NCBI GenBank assembly: GCA_045605385.1
Contig: JAZUPW010000012.1
Span: forward strand, 256,052 to 320,051
Source of the DNA: SIG607 sp045605385
Lineage (GTDB): Bacteria > Bacillota > Clostridia > Oscillospirales > Acutalibacteraceae
DNA: 64,000 nucleotides
Reading direction: 5' to 3'
Shown here: positions 16,747-24,902 of the stretch, one piece after another
Position numbering within the stretch: position 1 is the stretch's first letter
Layout of the letters: the number at the start of each line of letters is the position of its first letter
The notes under the pieces: generated by a model
The model's input: the letters and a program-made list of their open reading frames with translations, nothing else
Told to the model about the DNA's origin: nothing
Database searches by the model: none
Translations under genes and position numbers: made by a program

Positions 16747-16910
16747 AAATCCACCCTTGCGGGTGGGTGAAATCGTCTTCGACGATGAAATCCAACTTCG
16801 TTGGGTGAAATCCGCCTCGACGGCGGATGGGTGGATTTAATTTCATCTGAGGCAAAGCCGAAGATTTCATCTGCATAGCAGATTTCATCCGTGCTTGCAC
16901 GGATTTCATT
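16747..16910. repeat. Modular hairpin array 1
   Basis: AAATCCACCC (16747-16756) can pair with GGGTGGATTT (16829-16838) and encloses small perfect hairpins: CCACCC/GGGTGG, ATCGTC/GACGAT, CCAAC/GTTGG and CCGCC/GGCGG, separated by TGAAAT linkers. A second part to 16910 holds ATCTGC/GCAGAT and ATCCGTGC/GCACGGAT, separated by the inverted linker ATTTCAT. Arms differ from hairpin to hairpin but stay self-complementary. It begins right after the tRNA-Gln terminator and holds no gene. Confidence 0.75.
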
Positions 16911-17008
16911 TTTTATGTAAGAGTTCAAATTCATATATAAAAGTAATTGAAATACATCGCCTTTTGTAGTATTATAATAAAAAACAATTTAACAATTACA
17001 GAAAGATT

Positions 17009-17368
17009 ATGAAAATTAATTTTAAAGAAAAACTGAAGAAAATTTTACAATTCATCTTAAACCCGCGTTTACTGTTATGCTTAGGTATTGCGTGGATAAT
17101 TACTAACGGATGGTCGTACATAACTTTTGCGTTAGGTACATATTTTAAAATCGGCTGGTTAATGGCAATTTCGGGCGGTTATTTAACTTTTCTTTGGCTA
17201 CCAATTTCCCCCGAAAAAATACTTACCGTTGCTATAGCAATTTTGCTTTTGCGCCTAATTTTTCCAAATGATACGAAAACACTTGCAGTATTAACAGATA
17301 TGCATAAAAAAGTAAAATCCGCAATTAAACGAAAATGTAATTCAAAAAATAAAAGAGAAGGTTCATAA
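17009..17368 (+). CDS. Small membrane protein of unknown function
   Basis: A 119-residue protein with hydrophobic helices near residues 20-40, 48-66 and 70-86 and a basic C-terminal tail (KKVKSAIKRKCNSKNKRE). It has no recognised domain. The start is the ATG after AGAAAGATT. It stands alone between the hairpin array and a shared terminator that overlaps its last codons. Confidence 0.7.
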   Translation: MKINFKEKLKKILQFILNPRLLLCLGIAWIITNGWSYITFALGTYFKIGWLMAISGGYLTFLWLPISPEKILTVAIAILLLRLIFPNDTKTLAVLTDMHKKVKSAIKRKCNSKNKREGS

Positions 17369-17384
17369 CGAACCTTCTCTTTTT
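17354..17384. terminator. Bidirectional terminator
   Basis: AGAGAAGGTTC (17354-17364) pairs with GAACCTTCTCT (17370-17380) over an 11-bp stem; A and T tracts flank both sides, serving the convergent membrane-protein and esterase genes. Confidence 0.92.
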
Positions 17385-17394
17385 AAATATTGAA

Positions 17395-20300
17395 TTAATC
17401 TAAAATGCCAGACTGATTAAACCACTCAATCATAGTAGCACTCATTGATTTGTGACCTTCAACACCAGGATGCCAATTATCAGAACCGTCATGGTAAGCA
17501 GTTTTAAAATCGCATACGTAGTATCCGTTTTCGGGGCCGCCCAATGCTTCAATTGTCATATTAACAGCGGTGGTATGTCCGCCTTCCATACCCTTAGTAC
17601 ACCAAACGATAATTGCATCAGGATTGTACGATTTAACGGTAGCAATAAGAGATTTACCTGCTTCAACAAAGTCATCGTTTGTCCAGCTGCAATGACCCGC
17701 AAAACGTGAAGCAACGTCATTGGTACCAACGTTAATAACAACAATATCAGCAATTCTGTCATAAGTTGTCATTGTGGTTTTGCTTCTCATATAGTTTTCA
17801 TATTTATAACCGCGAGTCCAAACAGATTTATCGTTAACTTCGCCGCCAGAATTATACATAAGACCGGTACCGCTTTGAGATACCATACGGAAATCTGTTC
17901 CAAGAGCATGAGCAGTTCTGTATGCATAAGACTGTAATCCATCGCCGCCCATAGCACCTGCGCAAGTAACACTATCGCCAATGAACTCAATTAATATATC
18001 CTGTTCTTCTGTTTTTAAAAGTTCACCGTGAATTGTGAAGTCTACAAGGTCAAGAATACATATACCGCGTTCATTAACACGTGTCACTTCAATAACTCTT
18101 TCCTTAAGTTCTTCACCAACATTAAAGGTAAATGAAACCTTATCGCCTGCATTACCCTTAACAGAATAATTTTCGGGCTGTAACACACCGTCTATCATAA
18201 CTTTAAAGCTACAAGTTAAATTGGTTGTAGCAGTAGCATCCACAACATTATTAATAATTAAATTAACAGTTGTTTCGCCTTTTGAGAGTGATTTATATTT
18301 CAAAGTAGATGCTGTCCAGTCAAATGTTACACCGTTAGCGGTTTTATCATAACGCTGGTTTAACACAACGTTATCTAAAACATTTTGGTCTAAAAGACTA
18401 TATGTATTTGTTTTTGTTTTGTATAATTCTTCTTTTTTCATAAAATCCACCGAATTATTTTGAACTTCAGAATAGTATGTGACACCATCGGAAAGTTTTA
18501 CGTAACCAACGGCATAAAGTTCACGTTTGTCGTTTAGACCGAAATCTTTAACGTAAGCGCTGAAAGTTATCTTTCCGTCTTCATAGTTCCAACAATTTTC
18601 AAAGTTATTATCTTTAGAAACAACAACGGTATTTTCTGTTTCGAGAGTCAATTCGCCATCGTTTAATGCAGAAGCAAAAATTATACCGCGTTCAACAACA
18701 TCAAACTCACTTCCGTTAAGTGTAACTTTATTGTTTTCTGCATTATAAGCAAAATAAGCGCGTATTGCCTGTTTGTTTACAGTTGCTTCAGACTCAGAAG
18801 TAAGAATAGAAAATCCTTCGGTAACGGCAACTTTTGAAACAACAATTGTATCTATAATTAGTTCAGACGGAACGTTATTAAAGTTTATAATCAGATCGTT
18901 ATTTTTTGCAACAAAACTAAATTCAGCTTTAGTCCAATTATTTGCTGCGTTAAGTTTAGAGTTGAGACCGTGAATTTCAAAATCAACGTTGCTTGCGGAT
19001 TTATAGAACATAGTAAGCTTATATGTAACGCCTTTTGATATAGAGCCATTTCCAAGATAAGCATAATTTTCAATTGCCTTGCCCGCAGTTAAACTTTCAT
19101 AACCGCCGTTAACGTTTGCAAAACCTTCAATAATTTCGTCGTTTTCAAAACCAAAATAACTAACCTGGTTATCGTTAAAATCAATTAAAGTGTTGTTTTT
19201 CTGGTAGAAAGTTAAATTCTTGTTAGAAACAACTGTATTTTCAGTATCTGCAAGTTTTGTGCAATCAGCATCTGTATACCAATTAAAACCAAATGTTGTA
19301 TAGCCTGTGCCATCTTCAAAATACACGTCTTTAGATGTGTTATCGCTTTCGGGGAAAACAACTTTATCGCCAACAAAATAATTCTGGCGTTCAAATGTTC
19401 CGTTTTCAAGAACAAAGTTAACAGCAGGTGCTTTTTCAACAATAATATTGTCAAAGTTCATTGTAATTCCCTTAGTCCATCTACCATAAATTGCTAAAAT
19501 ATTACCAAGTGGGAAACTTGCCTCCTTAGAAGGAAATGCAACAGGAGTAGTAAACTTAAATGTAAGAGTTTTCCAACCGTCATCGTGTTCAACAACCGAA
19601 GCAGCATCGGGATATGTTGCTACACCCTTTTCATACTGAACAATATTTGTAAGTTCTCCTTGATATCGTTTACTATCTGTAGACCAACTGCTGCCGTCAT
19701 AATACGGACCGTATACTAAATGGAAAGGACTACCAACTTCACGGTCAACAACCTCTGTTGCGTTTACATCTAATGTAACGGTATAGCACGTATTAGGTTC
19801 TAAGTAATAGAAGTTAGTGCCATCATTAAGAGGATAACAACCGTTAACGCCCCAAGTTTGATCCCCCGCTCCGCAACGAAGTCCGTACGAACCGTTTCTT
19901 CCAAGGCCTTTTGAATTAGCGCGGATTGTCTGGAAACACCACGAACCAATACTATATTCAACGCCATCGGCACCTAAAATCTTTTTATTTTCACCGCTTG
20001 TGTTAATTATTTCATTATGATCAAAGTCATAAACAACAGGACAAACACCTTCGCTCCACTTAGCATAAAGTTTTTTACCTGTGAGAGCGGGAGAATATAC
20101 TTCAGGAGCGGAAGTGCCATCCTCAAATGTCCAACCATCAAACACCCAGTCACCGCTTCTAACGGGAACAGGTAATAAATCACCCGCATAACCGGTAACA
20201 ACAGCAGAGTCCGAATTGTTAACAGTACCGCCGTTAGCATCGAAAGTTACGTTTTCTATAACCTTAGTTACCTTTACGTAATCGAAAAGAACTTCAGCAG

Positions 20301-21129
20301 GAACATCAACACTGTAGCCTATGCTTAAATAAATAGCAAAATAGTTATCAAACGTAAGAACAGAAGTGCCGTCATTTGCAATAATATCAAACTTGTTGCC
20401 TACAACATCATATTCACCTGTTTCGAACATAAGTGAACCTGTTAGTGGCTTATCATACCAATTTTCAGCGGTGTACTTATTGTTGTAAGTAATATTAACA
20501 CGGTTAGTACCATTCGGTAATAGCCAACCAGTTTTACTTGTGCGTTCTTCAAATTTACCGGTACTATCGTACTGATAATTCATAGAATTGTAGGGAATCT
20601 CAATTGTAGAAGTAGTGTTACCGCTTACAAGAGTTTCTTTACCGTTAACGGTATAAGAATGAATAGGTCCGCGACCAAAACCAAGATTGCGCCACTCTAC
20701 AACGTTTTTAACGTAGAATTTGTATTCAACCTTATATTTTGAATTGTTATCAATAACAAAAGGATTACCATCTTTATCGGTTGGAACAAGAACAATTTCA
20801 CTAACAAACTTACCGTTTTCGGTAGATTGTGATTTAATATCAAGAAGAGTTTTTTCTTCGTTATTATTATCTGTTAAAGTAACAAGTTCTGTTTTGCAAG
20901 TAGTTCTTTCATCAGCATAATAACTGTGATAAGAAAACGGATAAAACTCATTACCCTCACTGTCCACTTGCGCTTCTCCCTCTTCAAATAGTTTAAAATC
21001 ATCGTTTGAAAAATCAGTAAAGAAATAACCGCTGTCATTAGTTGTTTCGACTGCAATAACGTTCATAGGAACAAAAATTGCAGAAACAATAAGACAAACG
21101 GTTAAAAGAATGCTTAAATACTTTTTCAT
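17395..21129 (-). CDS. Large secreted multidomain protein with C-terminal SGNH/GDSL esterase domain
   Basis: A 1244-residue secreted protein with a Sec signal peptide (residues 1-26, cleavage near VIA|VET). Carbohydrate-binding-like beta domains follow at about 30-290, a Listeria-Bacteroides (InlB B-type) repeat at 294-359, another beta domain at 365-570, a divergent repeat near 580-650 and further beta domains. The last 200 residues are an SGNH hydrolase with FIGDSVT (S1053), GTND (1135-1138) and DNWHPG (D1217, H1220), resembling carbohydrate esterase family 2. There is no LPXTG or lipobox. The likely role is deacetylation of plant or host glycans outside the cell. Enzyme family and substrate are inference. 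Confidence 0.85.
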   Translation of the reverse strand: MKKYLSILLTVCLIVSAIFVPMNVIAVETTNDSGYFFTDFSNDDFKLFEEGEAQVDSEGNEFYPFSYHSYYADERTTCKTELVTLTDNNNEEKTLLDIKSQSTENGKFVSEIVLVPTDKDGNPFVIDNNSKYKVEYKFYVKNVVEWRNLGFGRGPIHSYTVNGKETLVSGNTTSTIEIPYNSMNYQYDSTGKFEERTSKTGWLLPNGTNRVNITYNNKYTAENWYDKPLTGSLMFETGEYDVVGNKFDIIANDGTSVLTFDNYFAIYLSIGYSVDVPAEVLFDYVKVTKVIENVTFDANGGTVNNSDSAVVTGYAGDLLPVPVRSGDWVFDGWTFEDGTSAPEVYSPALTGKKLYAKWSEGVCPVVYDFDHNEIINTSGENKKILGADGVEYSIGSWCFQTIRANSKGLGRNGSYGLRCGAGDQTWGVNGCYPLNDGTNFYYLEPNTCYTVTLDVNATEVVDREVGSPFHLVYGPYYDGSSWSTDSKRYQGELTNIVQYEKGVATYPDAASVVEHDDGWKTLTFKFTTPVAFPSKEASFPLGNILAIYGRWTKGITMNFDNIIVEKAPAVNFVLENGTFERQNYFVGDKVVFPESDNTSKDVYFEDGTGYTTFGFNWYTDADCTKLADTENTVVSNKNLTFYQKNNTLIDFNDNQVSYFGFENDEIIEGFANVNGGYESLTAGKAIENYAYLGNGSISKGVTYKLTMFYKSASNVDFEIHGLNSKLNAANNWTKAEFSFVAKNNDLIINFNNVPSELIIDTIVVSKVAVTEGFSILTSESEATVNKQAIRAYFAYNAENNKVTLNGSEFDVVERGIIFASALNDGELTLETENTVVVSKDNNFENCWNYEDGKITFSAYVKDFGLNDKRELYAVGYVKLSDGVTYYSEVQNNSVDFMKKEELYKTKTNTYSLLDQNVLDNVVLNQRYDKTANGVTFDWTASTLKYKSLSKGETTVNLIINNVVDATATTNLTCSFKVMIDGVLQPENYSVKGNAGDKVSFTFNVGEELKERVIEVTRVNERGICILDLVDFTIHGELLKTEEQDILIEFIGDSVTCAGAMGGDGLQSYAYRTAHALGTDFRMVSQSGTGLMYNSGGEVNDKSVWTRGYKYENYMRSKTTMTTYDRIADIVVINVGTNDVASRFAGHCSWTNDDFVEAGKSLIATVKSYNPDAIIVWCTKGMEGGHTTAVNMTIEALGGPENGYYVCDFKTAYHDGSDNWHPGVEGHKSMSATMIEWFNQSGILD

Positions 21130-21162
21130 AAATTAACAACTCCTAATATTTTTCTAGTTACA

Positions 21163-21191
21163 ATTATAAAGCACCAAAAAAAAGTTGTCAA
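21163..21191 (-). promoter_or_regulatory. Promoter of the secreted esterase gene
   Basis: On the minus strand TTGACA (21186-21191) and TATAAT (21163-21168) are 17 bases apart, both perfect. This implies strong vegetative expression. Confidence 0.85.
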
Positions 21192-21238
21192 TGTAAAAAA
21201 ATATATTTTATATGTGATTTTGTTTCAATAAAATTTAA

Positions 21239-21439
21239 CTAAATTACCTTATATCCGGCAGAAACAACGGCACTGTTAAGAACTTCAATACTAATCTCAC
21301 CAACAGTTTCAACAACGGCTGTTCCCTGTTCGTGAGAAACTTCCGCTGAAACAACACCTTCAATACTTTCAAGCGCATTTTTTACGTGACCCGAACAATG
21401 CGGACACATCATTCCTTCAATCTTAATTGTAACTTTCAT
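21239..21439 (-). CDS. copZ: Internal CopZ-like copper chaperone frame inside copA
   Basis: Within copA, AAAGGAG stands 9 bases ahead of an in-frame ATG at 21439. Translation from there yields a 66-residue protein with the full CopZ fold and MxCxxC site (GMMCPHC). This looks like a separate copZ gene whose upstream stop codon was lost, so the cell could make both the fused ATPase and the free chaperone. The internal start is inferred from the ribosome binding site. Confidence 0.6.
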   Translation of the reverse strand: MKVTIKIEGMMCPHCSGHVKNALESIEGVVSAEVSHEQGTAVVETVGEISIEVLNSAVVSAGYKVI

Positions 21440-23683
21440 TTTATTCTCTCCTTTGTTTTTAATTCTAAAATTATTAAGTCTTAATGCATTACTAACAACG
21501 CATACACTCGACAAACTCATAGCAACAGACGCCAACATTGGATTAAGACCAATACCGAAAATCGGAATAAATAGACCCGCCGCAAGAGGTATACATATAA
21601 CGTTATAAATAAAAGCCCAAAATAAATTCTCTTTAATATTTTTTAAAGTTGCTTTGCCAAGCATCAGCGCTTTATAAACGTCATTAATACTGTTTTTCAT
21701 AACAACAACGTCAGCGGCGTCAACTGCAATATCGGCGCCGGTACCTATTGCAATACCTATATCTGCAACGGTAAGAGCCGGGGCATCGTTAATACCGTCA
21801 CCAACCATAGCGGTATAACCTTTAGAGCGGTACTTCTTAACAACATCGGTCTTTTCATCAGGTAAAACATTTGCATAAATTTCACTAATACCAACGCTGC
21901 TACCAATAGATTTAGCGGTAATTTCATTATCACCTGTGAGCAGTACAACATTATAATTGCTGTCTTTTAAATTTTCGATTGCATTTTTGCTATCTTCTTT
22001 TAAAGAATCGGCAACAGCAATAATTCCTAAAAAATTATTATCATAGCAAAAGTAAAGCGGAGTTTTTCCGCAGTTTGCAAGGGAAACCGAAATATTACTT
22101 GCTTCTTCACTAATAATTGTATATTCACTAACAAAATCTTCTTTACCGCAAAGTAATACTTTACCGTTAAAATTGGCAGAAATACCGTTACCCGAAAACG
22201 CCTTAAAGGAATCTATTTCATACTCGGTTATTCCTATTTTTTCGCAATAATTATTAATTGCTGTAGCAAGTGGATGTTCACTATGTTTTTCAAGCGAATA
22301 TGCGTATTTCAGTAGTTCGTTCTTGCTAATATTACCAAACTCTAAAACATCAGTAACAACGGGTTTTCCTTTTGTAAGTGTTCCTGTTTTATCTAAAATT
22401 ACGTTTTTAATCTTTCCGCAAGTTTCAATGGCCGCGGCATTTTTAAAAAGAATACCATGCTTTGCGGCAACGCCATTTCCAACCGTAATTGCAACGGGAG
22501 TAGCAAGTCCAAGTGCACAAGGACAGCTTATAACCAAAACAGAAATTGCTCTTGCAAGAGAAAAACCAATATCTTTTCCCACTAAAGACCAAATAATAAA
22601 AGTTATTAACGAAACGCACAAAACAGAAGGAACAAATATCCCTGCCACCTTATCTGCAACACGAGCAATAGGAGCTTTTGTGGATAGCGTATCTGAAACA
22701 ATTTGAATAATTTTAGAAAGTACGGTATCTTCGCCTACATCTGTTGCTTTACATTCAAGATACCCCGAAATATTAGTGGTTGCGGAATAAACTTTACTGT
22801 CAATACCCTTTTCACTTGGAATGCTTTCACCTGTAAGCGCCGATTCATCTACTGCGCTGTTACCTTTAACCACAACTGCATCTGCGGGGATTTTTTCACC
22901 TGGTCTTACAATAAAAATATCACCCGAAACAACTTCACTTGCATTTATTCTTACTTCAACACCGTCTTTCAAGACACAAGCGGTTAGCGGTTTTAATTCA
23001 ATAAGACCTTTAAGCGCCGCTGTCGTTTTTTCTTTTTGAAGCGATTCAAGAAATTTTCCAACCGTAACCAGTGTGAGAATCATTGCGGCCGCTTCAAAAT
23101 ACAAATCGTGCAGATTAGAAAACGCGGCAACTACGTCACCAATTCTTTGAAAGGAAAAAACTTTAAGTGATACAGTAATGCTGTAAATGTAGGATGCGGC
23201 ACTGCCCATTGCAACAAGCAAATCCATATTCGGTGATAATTTAACAATGCTTTTTACACCGTTAATAAAGAATTTATTATTAATTATCAAAACTAAAGTG
23301 CTAAGTAACCACTGAACAACACACAACAAAAAAGGATTGCCGTTAAAAATGATAGGCAAAGGCAAAGAAAGCATTGTATGTCCCATTGAAAAATACATAA
23401 GAATTAACAAAATGATTGCCGACACTATAAGTCTTATAAGAGTTTTATTGTATTTTTTCTCAACCGAAACAGTTTCGGTAATGTCGGTAGTTACCTGCGC
23501 TCCGTATCCCGCCGAAGAAACAGCCGCAATAATATCGTTTTCAGATATTTCACCTTCTACTGTCATAGAATTTGTAAGTAAACTAACAGTACAATTTTTA
23601 ACGCCATCGACCGACAATACTGCTTTTTCAACCCTATTTTGACAGGCAGCGCAACTCATTCCAGTAACTTTAAAAGTTTTCAT
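21239..23683 (-). CDS. copA: Copper-exporting P1B-type ATPase with an extra C-terminal metal-binding domain
   Basis: An 814-residue P1B ATPase that exports Cu(I) across the membrane. It has an N-terminal HMA domain (GMSCAAC near residue 8), transmembrane helices, the CPC motif in ISCPCALG near 375, the phosphorylation site DKTGTLT near 420, and TGDNE and GDGINDAPAL in the ATP-binding region. After the last helices a second HMA domain (GMMCPHC near 758) forms the C-terminus, which is unusual. It is joined by a short linker that contains a ribosome binding site and a start codon. No csoR or copY gene is adjacent. Confidence 0.94.
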   Translation of the reverse strand: MKTFKVTGMSCAACQNRVEKAVLSVDGVKNCTVSLLTNSMTVEGEISENDIIAAVSSAGYGAQVTTDITETVSVEKKYNKTLIRLIVSAIILLILMYFSMGHTMLSLPLPIIFNGNPFLLCVVQWLLSTLVLIINNKFFINGVKSIVKLSPNMDLLVAMGSAASYIYSITVSLKVFSFQRIGDVVAAFSNLHDLYFEAAAMILTLVTVGKFLESLQKEKTTAALKGLIELKPLTACVLKDGVEVRINASEVVSGDIFIVRPGEKIPADAVVVKGNSAVDESALTGESIPSEKGIDSKVYSATTNISGYLECKATDVGEDTVLSKIIQIVSDTLSTKAPIARVADKVAGIFVPSVLCVSLITFIIWSLVGKDIGFSLARAISVLVISCPCALGLATPVAITVGNGVAAKHGILFKNAAAIETCGKIKNVILDKTGTLTKGKPVVTDVLEFGNISKNELLKYAYSLEKHSEHPLATAINNYCEKIGITEYEIDSFKAFSGNGISANFNGKVLLCGKEDFVSEYTIISEEASNISVSLANCGKTPLYFCYDNNFLGIIAVADSLKEDSKNAIENLKDSNYNVVLLTGDNEITAKSIGSSVGISEIYANVLPDEKTDVVKKYRSKGYTAMVGDGINDAPALTVADIGIAIGTGADIAVDAADVVVMKNSINDVYKALMLGKATLKNIKENLFWAFIYNVICIPLAAGLFIPIFGIGLNPMLASVAMSLSSVCVVSNALRLNNFRIKNKGENKMKVTIKIEGMMCPHCSGHVKNALESIEGVVSAEVSHEQGTAVVETVGEISIEVLNSAVVSAGYKVI

Positions 23684-23750
23684 AATTTACCTCATAATTT
23701 TATTTATTATTATTATATCTACATTAATAAATAAAAACAAGACTTTTTTA

Positions 23751-23779
23751 TTGACAAACATTTATTTGTGAAATAAAAT
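23751..23779 (+). promoter_or_regulatory. Promoter of tcdA
   Basis: TTGACA (23751-23756) and TAAAAT (23774-23779) with a 17-base spacer, 24 bases upstream of the tcdA start. Confidence 0.75.
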
Positions 23780-23803
23780 TATCTACATAGAAAGTGGTGT
23801 GTT

Positions 23804-24508
23804 ATGAAAGAGTTTTTAAACAGAAGTGAACTTATGTTTGGCGGTAATGCAATCGATAAACTATTAAAAAGCAGAGTTGCTGTTTTCGGGCTAGGCGGTG
23901 TTGGCGGTCACGTTGCAGAAGCGCTTGTGCGCGGCGGAATTGGTGAAATTGACGTAATTGATAAAGATAAAGTTGACATTACAAATATCAACAGACAAAT
24001 TTTTGCTACTAATAATAACGTCGGTGAAATTAAAGTAGAAGCAGCAAAAAAACGTTTACTTGAAATAAACCCGAATTTAAAAATTAATTGCTATAATGAG
24101 TTTTTTTTACCCGATACTGCCTGTAAGTTTGATTTTAGCAAATATGATTACGTTGTTGACGCAGTTGATACCGTTACTGCAAAAATTCTTTTAGCAGTAA
24201 AATGTTCAGAATTTGATACCCCTATAATCAGCATTATGGGCACCGGCAACAAATTAGATCCGACACAGTTTTTAGTTGATGACTTATATAACACATCAAT
24301 TTGTCCCCTTGCAAGGATTATGCGTAAAGAATTAAAGGTTCGCGGTATAAATAAATTAAAAGTTGTTTACTCAAAAGAAGAACTAATTTGCCCAAAAGTG
24401 TCAAATACTGATTTAAATAATAAGCCAATTGTGTCTAGTAATTCATTCGTTCCTGCTGTTGCGGGTCTTATAGCCGCAGGCGAAGTAATTAAGGATTTAA
24501 TAAAATAA
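23804..24508 (+). CDS. tcdA: tRNA threonylcarbamoyladenosine dehydratase
   Basis: E1-like ThiF/MoeB-fold enzyme that cyclises t6A37 in ANN-reading tRNAs to ct6A using ATP. In 234 residues it has the nucleotide loop GLGGVGG near 29, NINRQ near 63 and the family signature CPLARIMRKELKVRG near 167. Neither the sulfurtransferase partner CsdA nor CsdE is adjacent. It is monocistronic, with its own promoter and terminator. Confidence 0.9.
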   Translation: MKEFLNRSELMFGGNAIDKLLKSRVAVFGLGGVGGHVAEALVRGGIGEIDVIDKDKVDITNINRQIFATNNNVGEIKVEAAKKRLLEINPNLKINCYNEFFLPDTACKFDFSKYDYVVDAVDTVTAKILLAVKCSEFDTPIISIMGTGNKLDPTQFLVDDLYNTSICPLARIMRKELKVRGINKLKVVYSKEELICPKVSNTDLNNKPIVSSNSFVPAVAGLIAAGEVIKDLIK

Positions 24509-24514
24509 TAATTT

Positions 24515-24539
24515 AAGGCTTCAAAAAGAAGCCTTTTTT
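24515..24539 (+). terminator. Terminator after tcdA
   Basis: AAGGCTTC (24515-24522) pairs with GAAGCCTT (24528-24535) around AAAAA, followed by T residues. Confidence 0.9.
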
Positions 24540-24555
24540 ATTTAAAAATAAACTA

Positions 24556-24584
24556 TTGACTTTATCGCTCTAAAGTGATAAAAT
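24556..24584 (+). promoter_or_regulatory. Promoter and palindromic operator of the histidine operon
   Basis: TTGACT (24556-24561) and TAAAAT (24579-24584) are 17 bases apart. The spacer holds a 22-base near-palindrome, TTTATCGCT (24561-24569) and AGTGATAAA (24574-24582), with one mismatch per arm. An operator between the -35 and -10 of the gene for a TrpR-family protein suggests autoregulation and histidine-responsive repression of the whole operon. Confidence 0.8.
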
Positions 24585-24615
24585 GTTAAAGTATTATTTT
24601 TTATGAGGTGAAGAA

Positions 24616-24900
24616 ATGACTCTTAAAAAGAACGACGCAATAAAAAAACTTTATAATGCTATACTAAAATTGGAAACAGTTGAAGAGTGCGCTAATTTTT
24701 TTGATGATATTTGTACTTTTCAAGAAGTTGAATCTATGGCGCAACGTTTAGATGTTGCTTGTAAACTTATTGATGGTCAGAGTTATGTAGATATTAATAA
24801 ATCAACCGGCGCCAGCACAGCGACAATATGCCGTGTTAATAAATGTCTTAATTACGGCGAAGGCGGCTATAAAACAGTTATTGATAGGTTGGATAAATAA
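24616..24900 (+). CDS. yerC: TrpR-family regulator YerC/HisR
   Basis: A 94-residue TrpR-like protein of the YerC/YecD group. The helix-turn-helix is the QSYVDINKSTGASTATICRVNKCLNYG region (about 53-80). Proteins of this group have been proposed from comparative genomics as histidine-pathway repressors (HisR) in Firmicutes; I state this from memory. Position as first gene of the his operon and the palindrome inside its promoter support that role here. hisZG follows after 2 bases. Confidence 0.85.
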   Translation: MTLKKNDAIKKLYNAILKLETVEECANFFDDICTFQEVESMAQRLDVACKLIDGQSYVDINKSTGASTATICRVNKCLNYGEGGYKTVIDRLDK

Positions 24901-24902
24901 TT

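Noticed and set aside
16747..16910. CRISPR array
   Set aside because: The hairpin arrays have only 6-7 base constant linkers and variable self-complementary units, no repeats of 20 or more bases, no spacers of equal length and no cas genes.
16644..16934. A 96-codon minus-strand frame ending in a LAGVAGFEPTNAAVKVLC-like sequence
   Set aside because: It is the antisense of tRNA-Gln plus hairpin array 1, a well-known artefact pattern opposite tRNAs; it has no ribosome binding site.
18417..18428. Another copy of TTTTGTATAATT, the arm of the recombinase palindromes
   Set aside because: It lies inside the esterase coding sequence as a single unpaired copy, and a similar part-copy lies in the end of spoIVA near 3763; an AT-rich 12-mer is expected by chance.
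24585..24615. T-box or His leader-peptide attenuator for the his operon
   Set aside because: Only about 30 bases separate the -10 box from the first start codon, too short for either; the palindrome in the promoter is the better control element.
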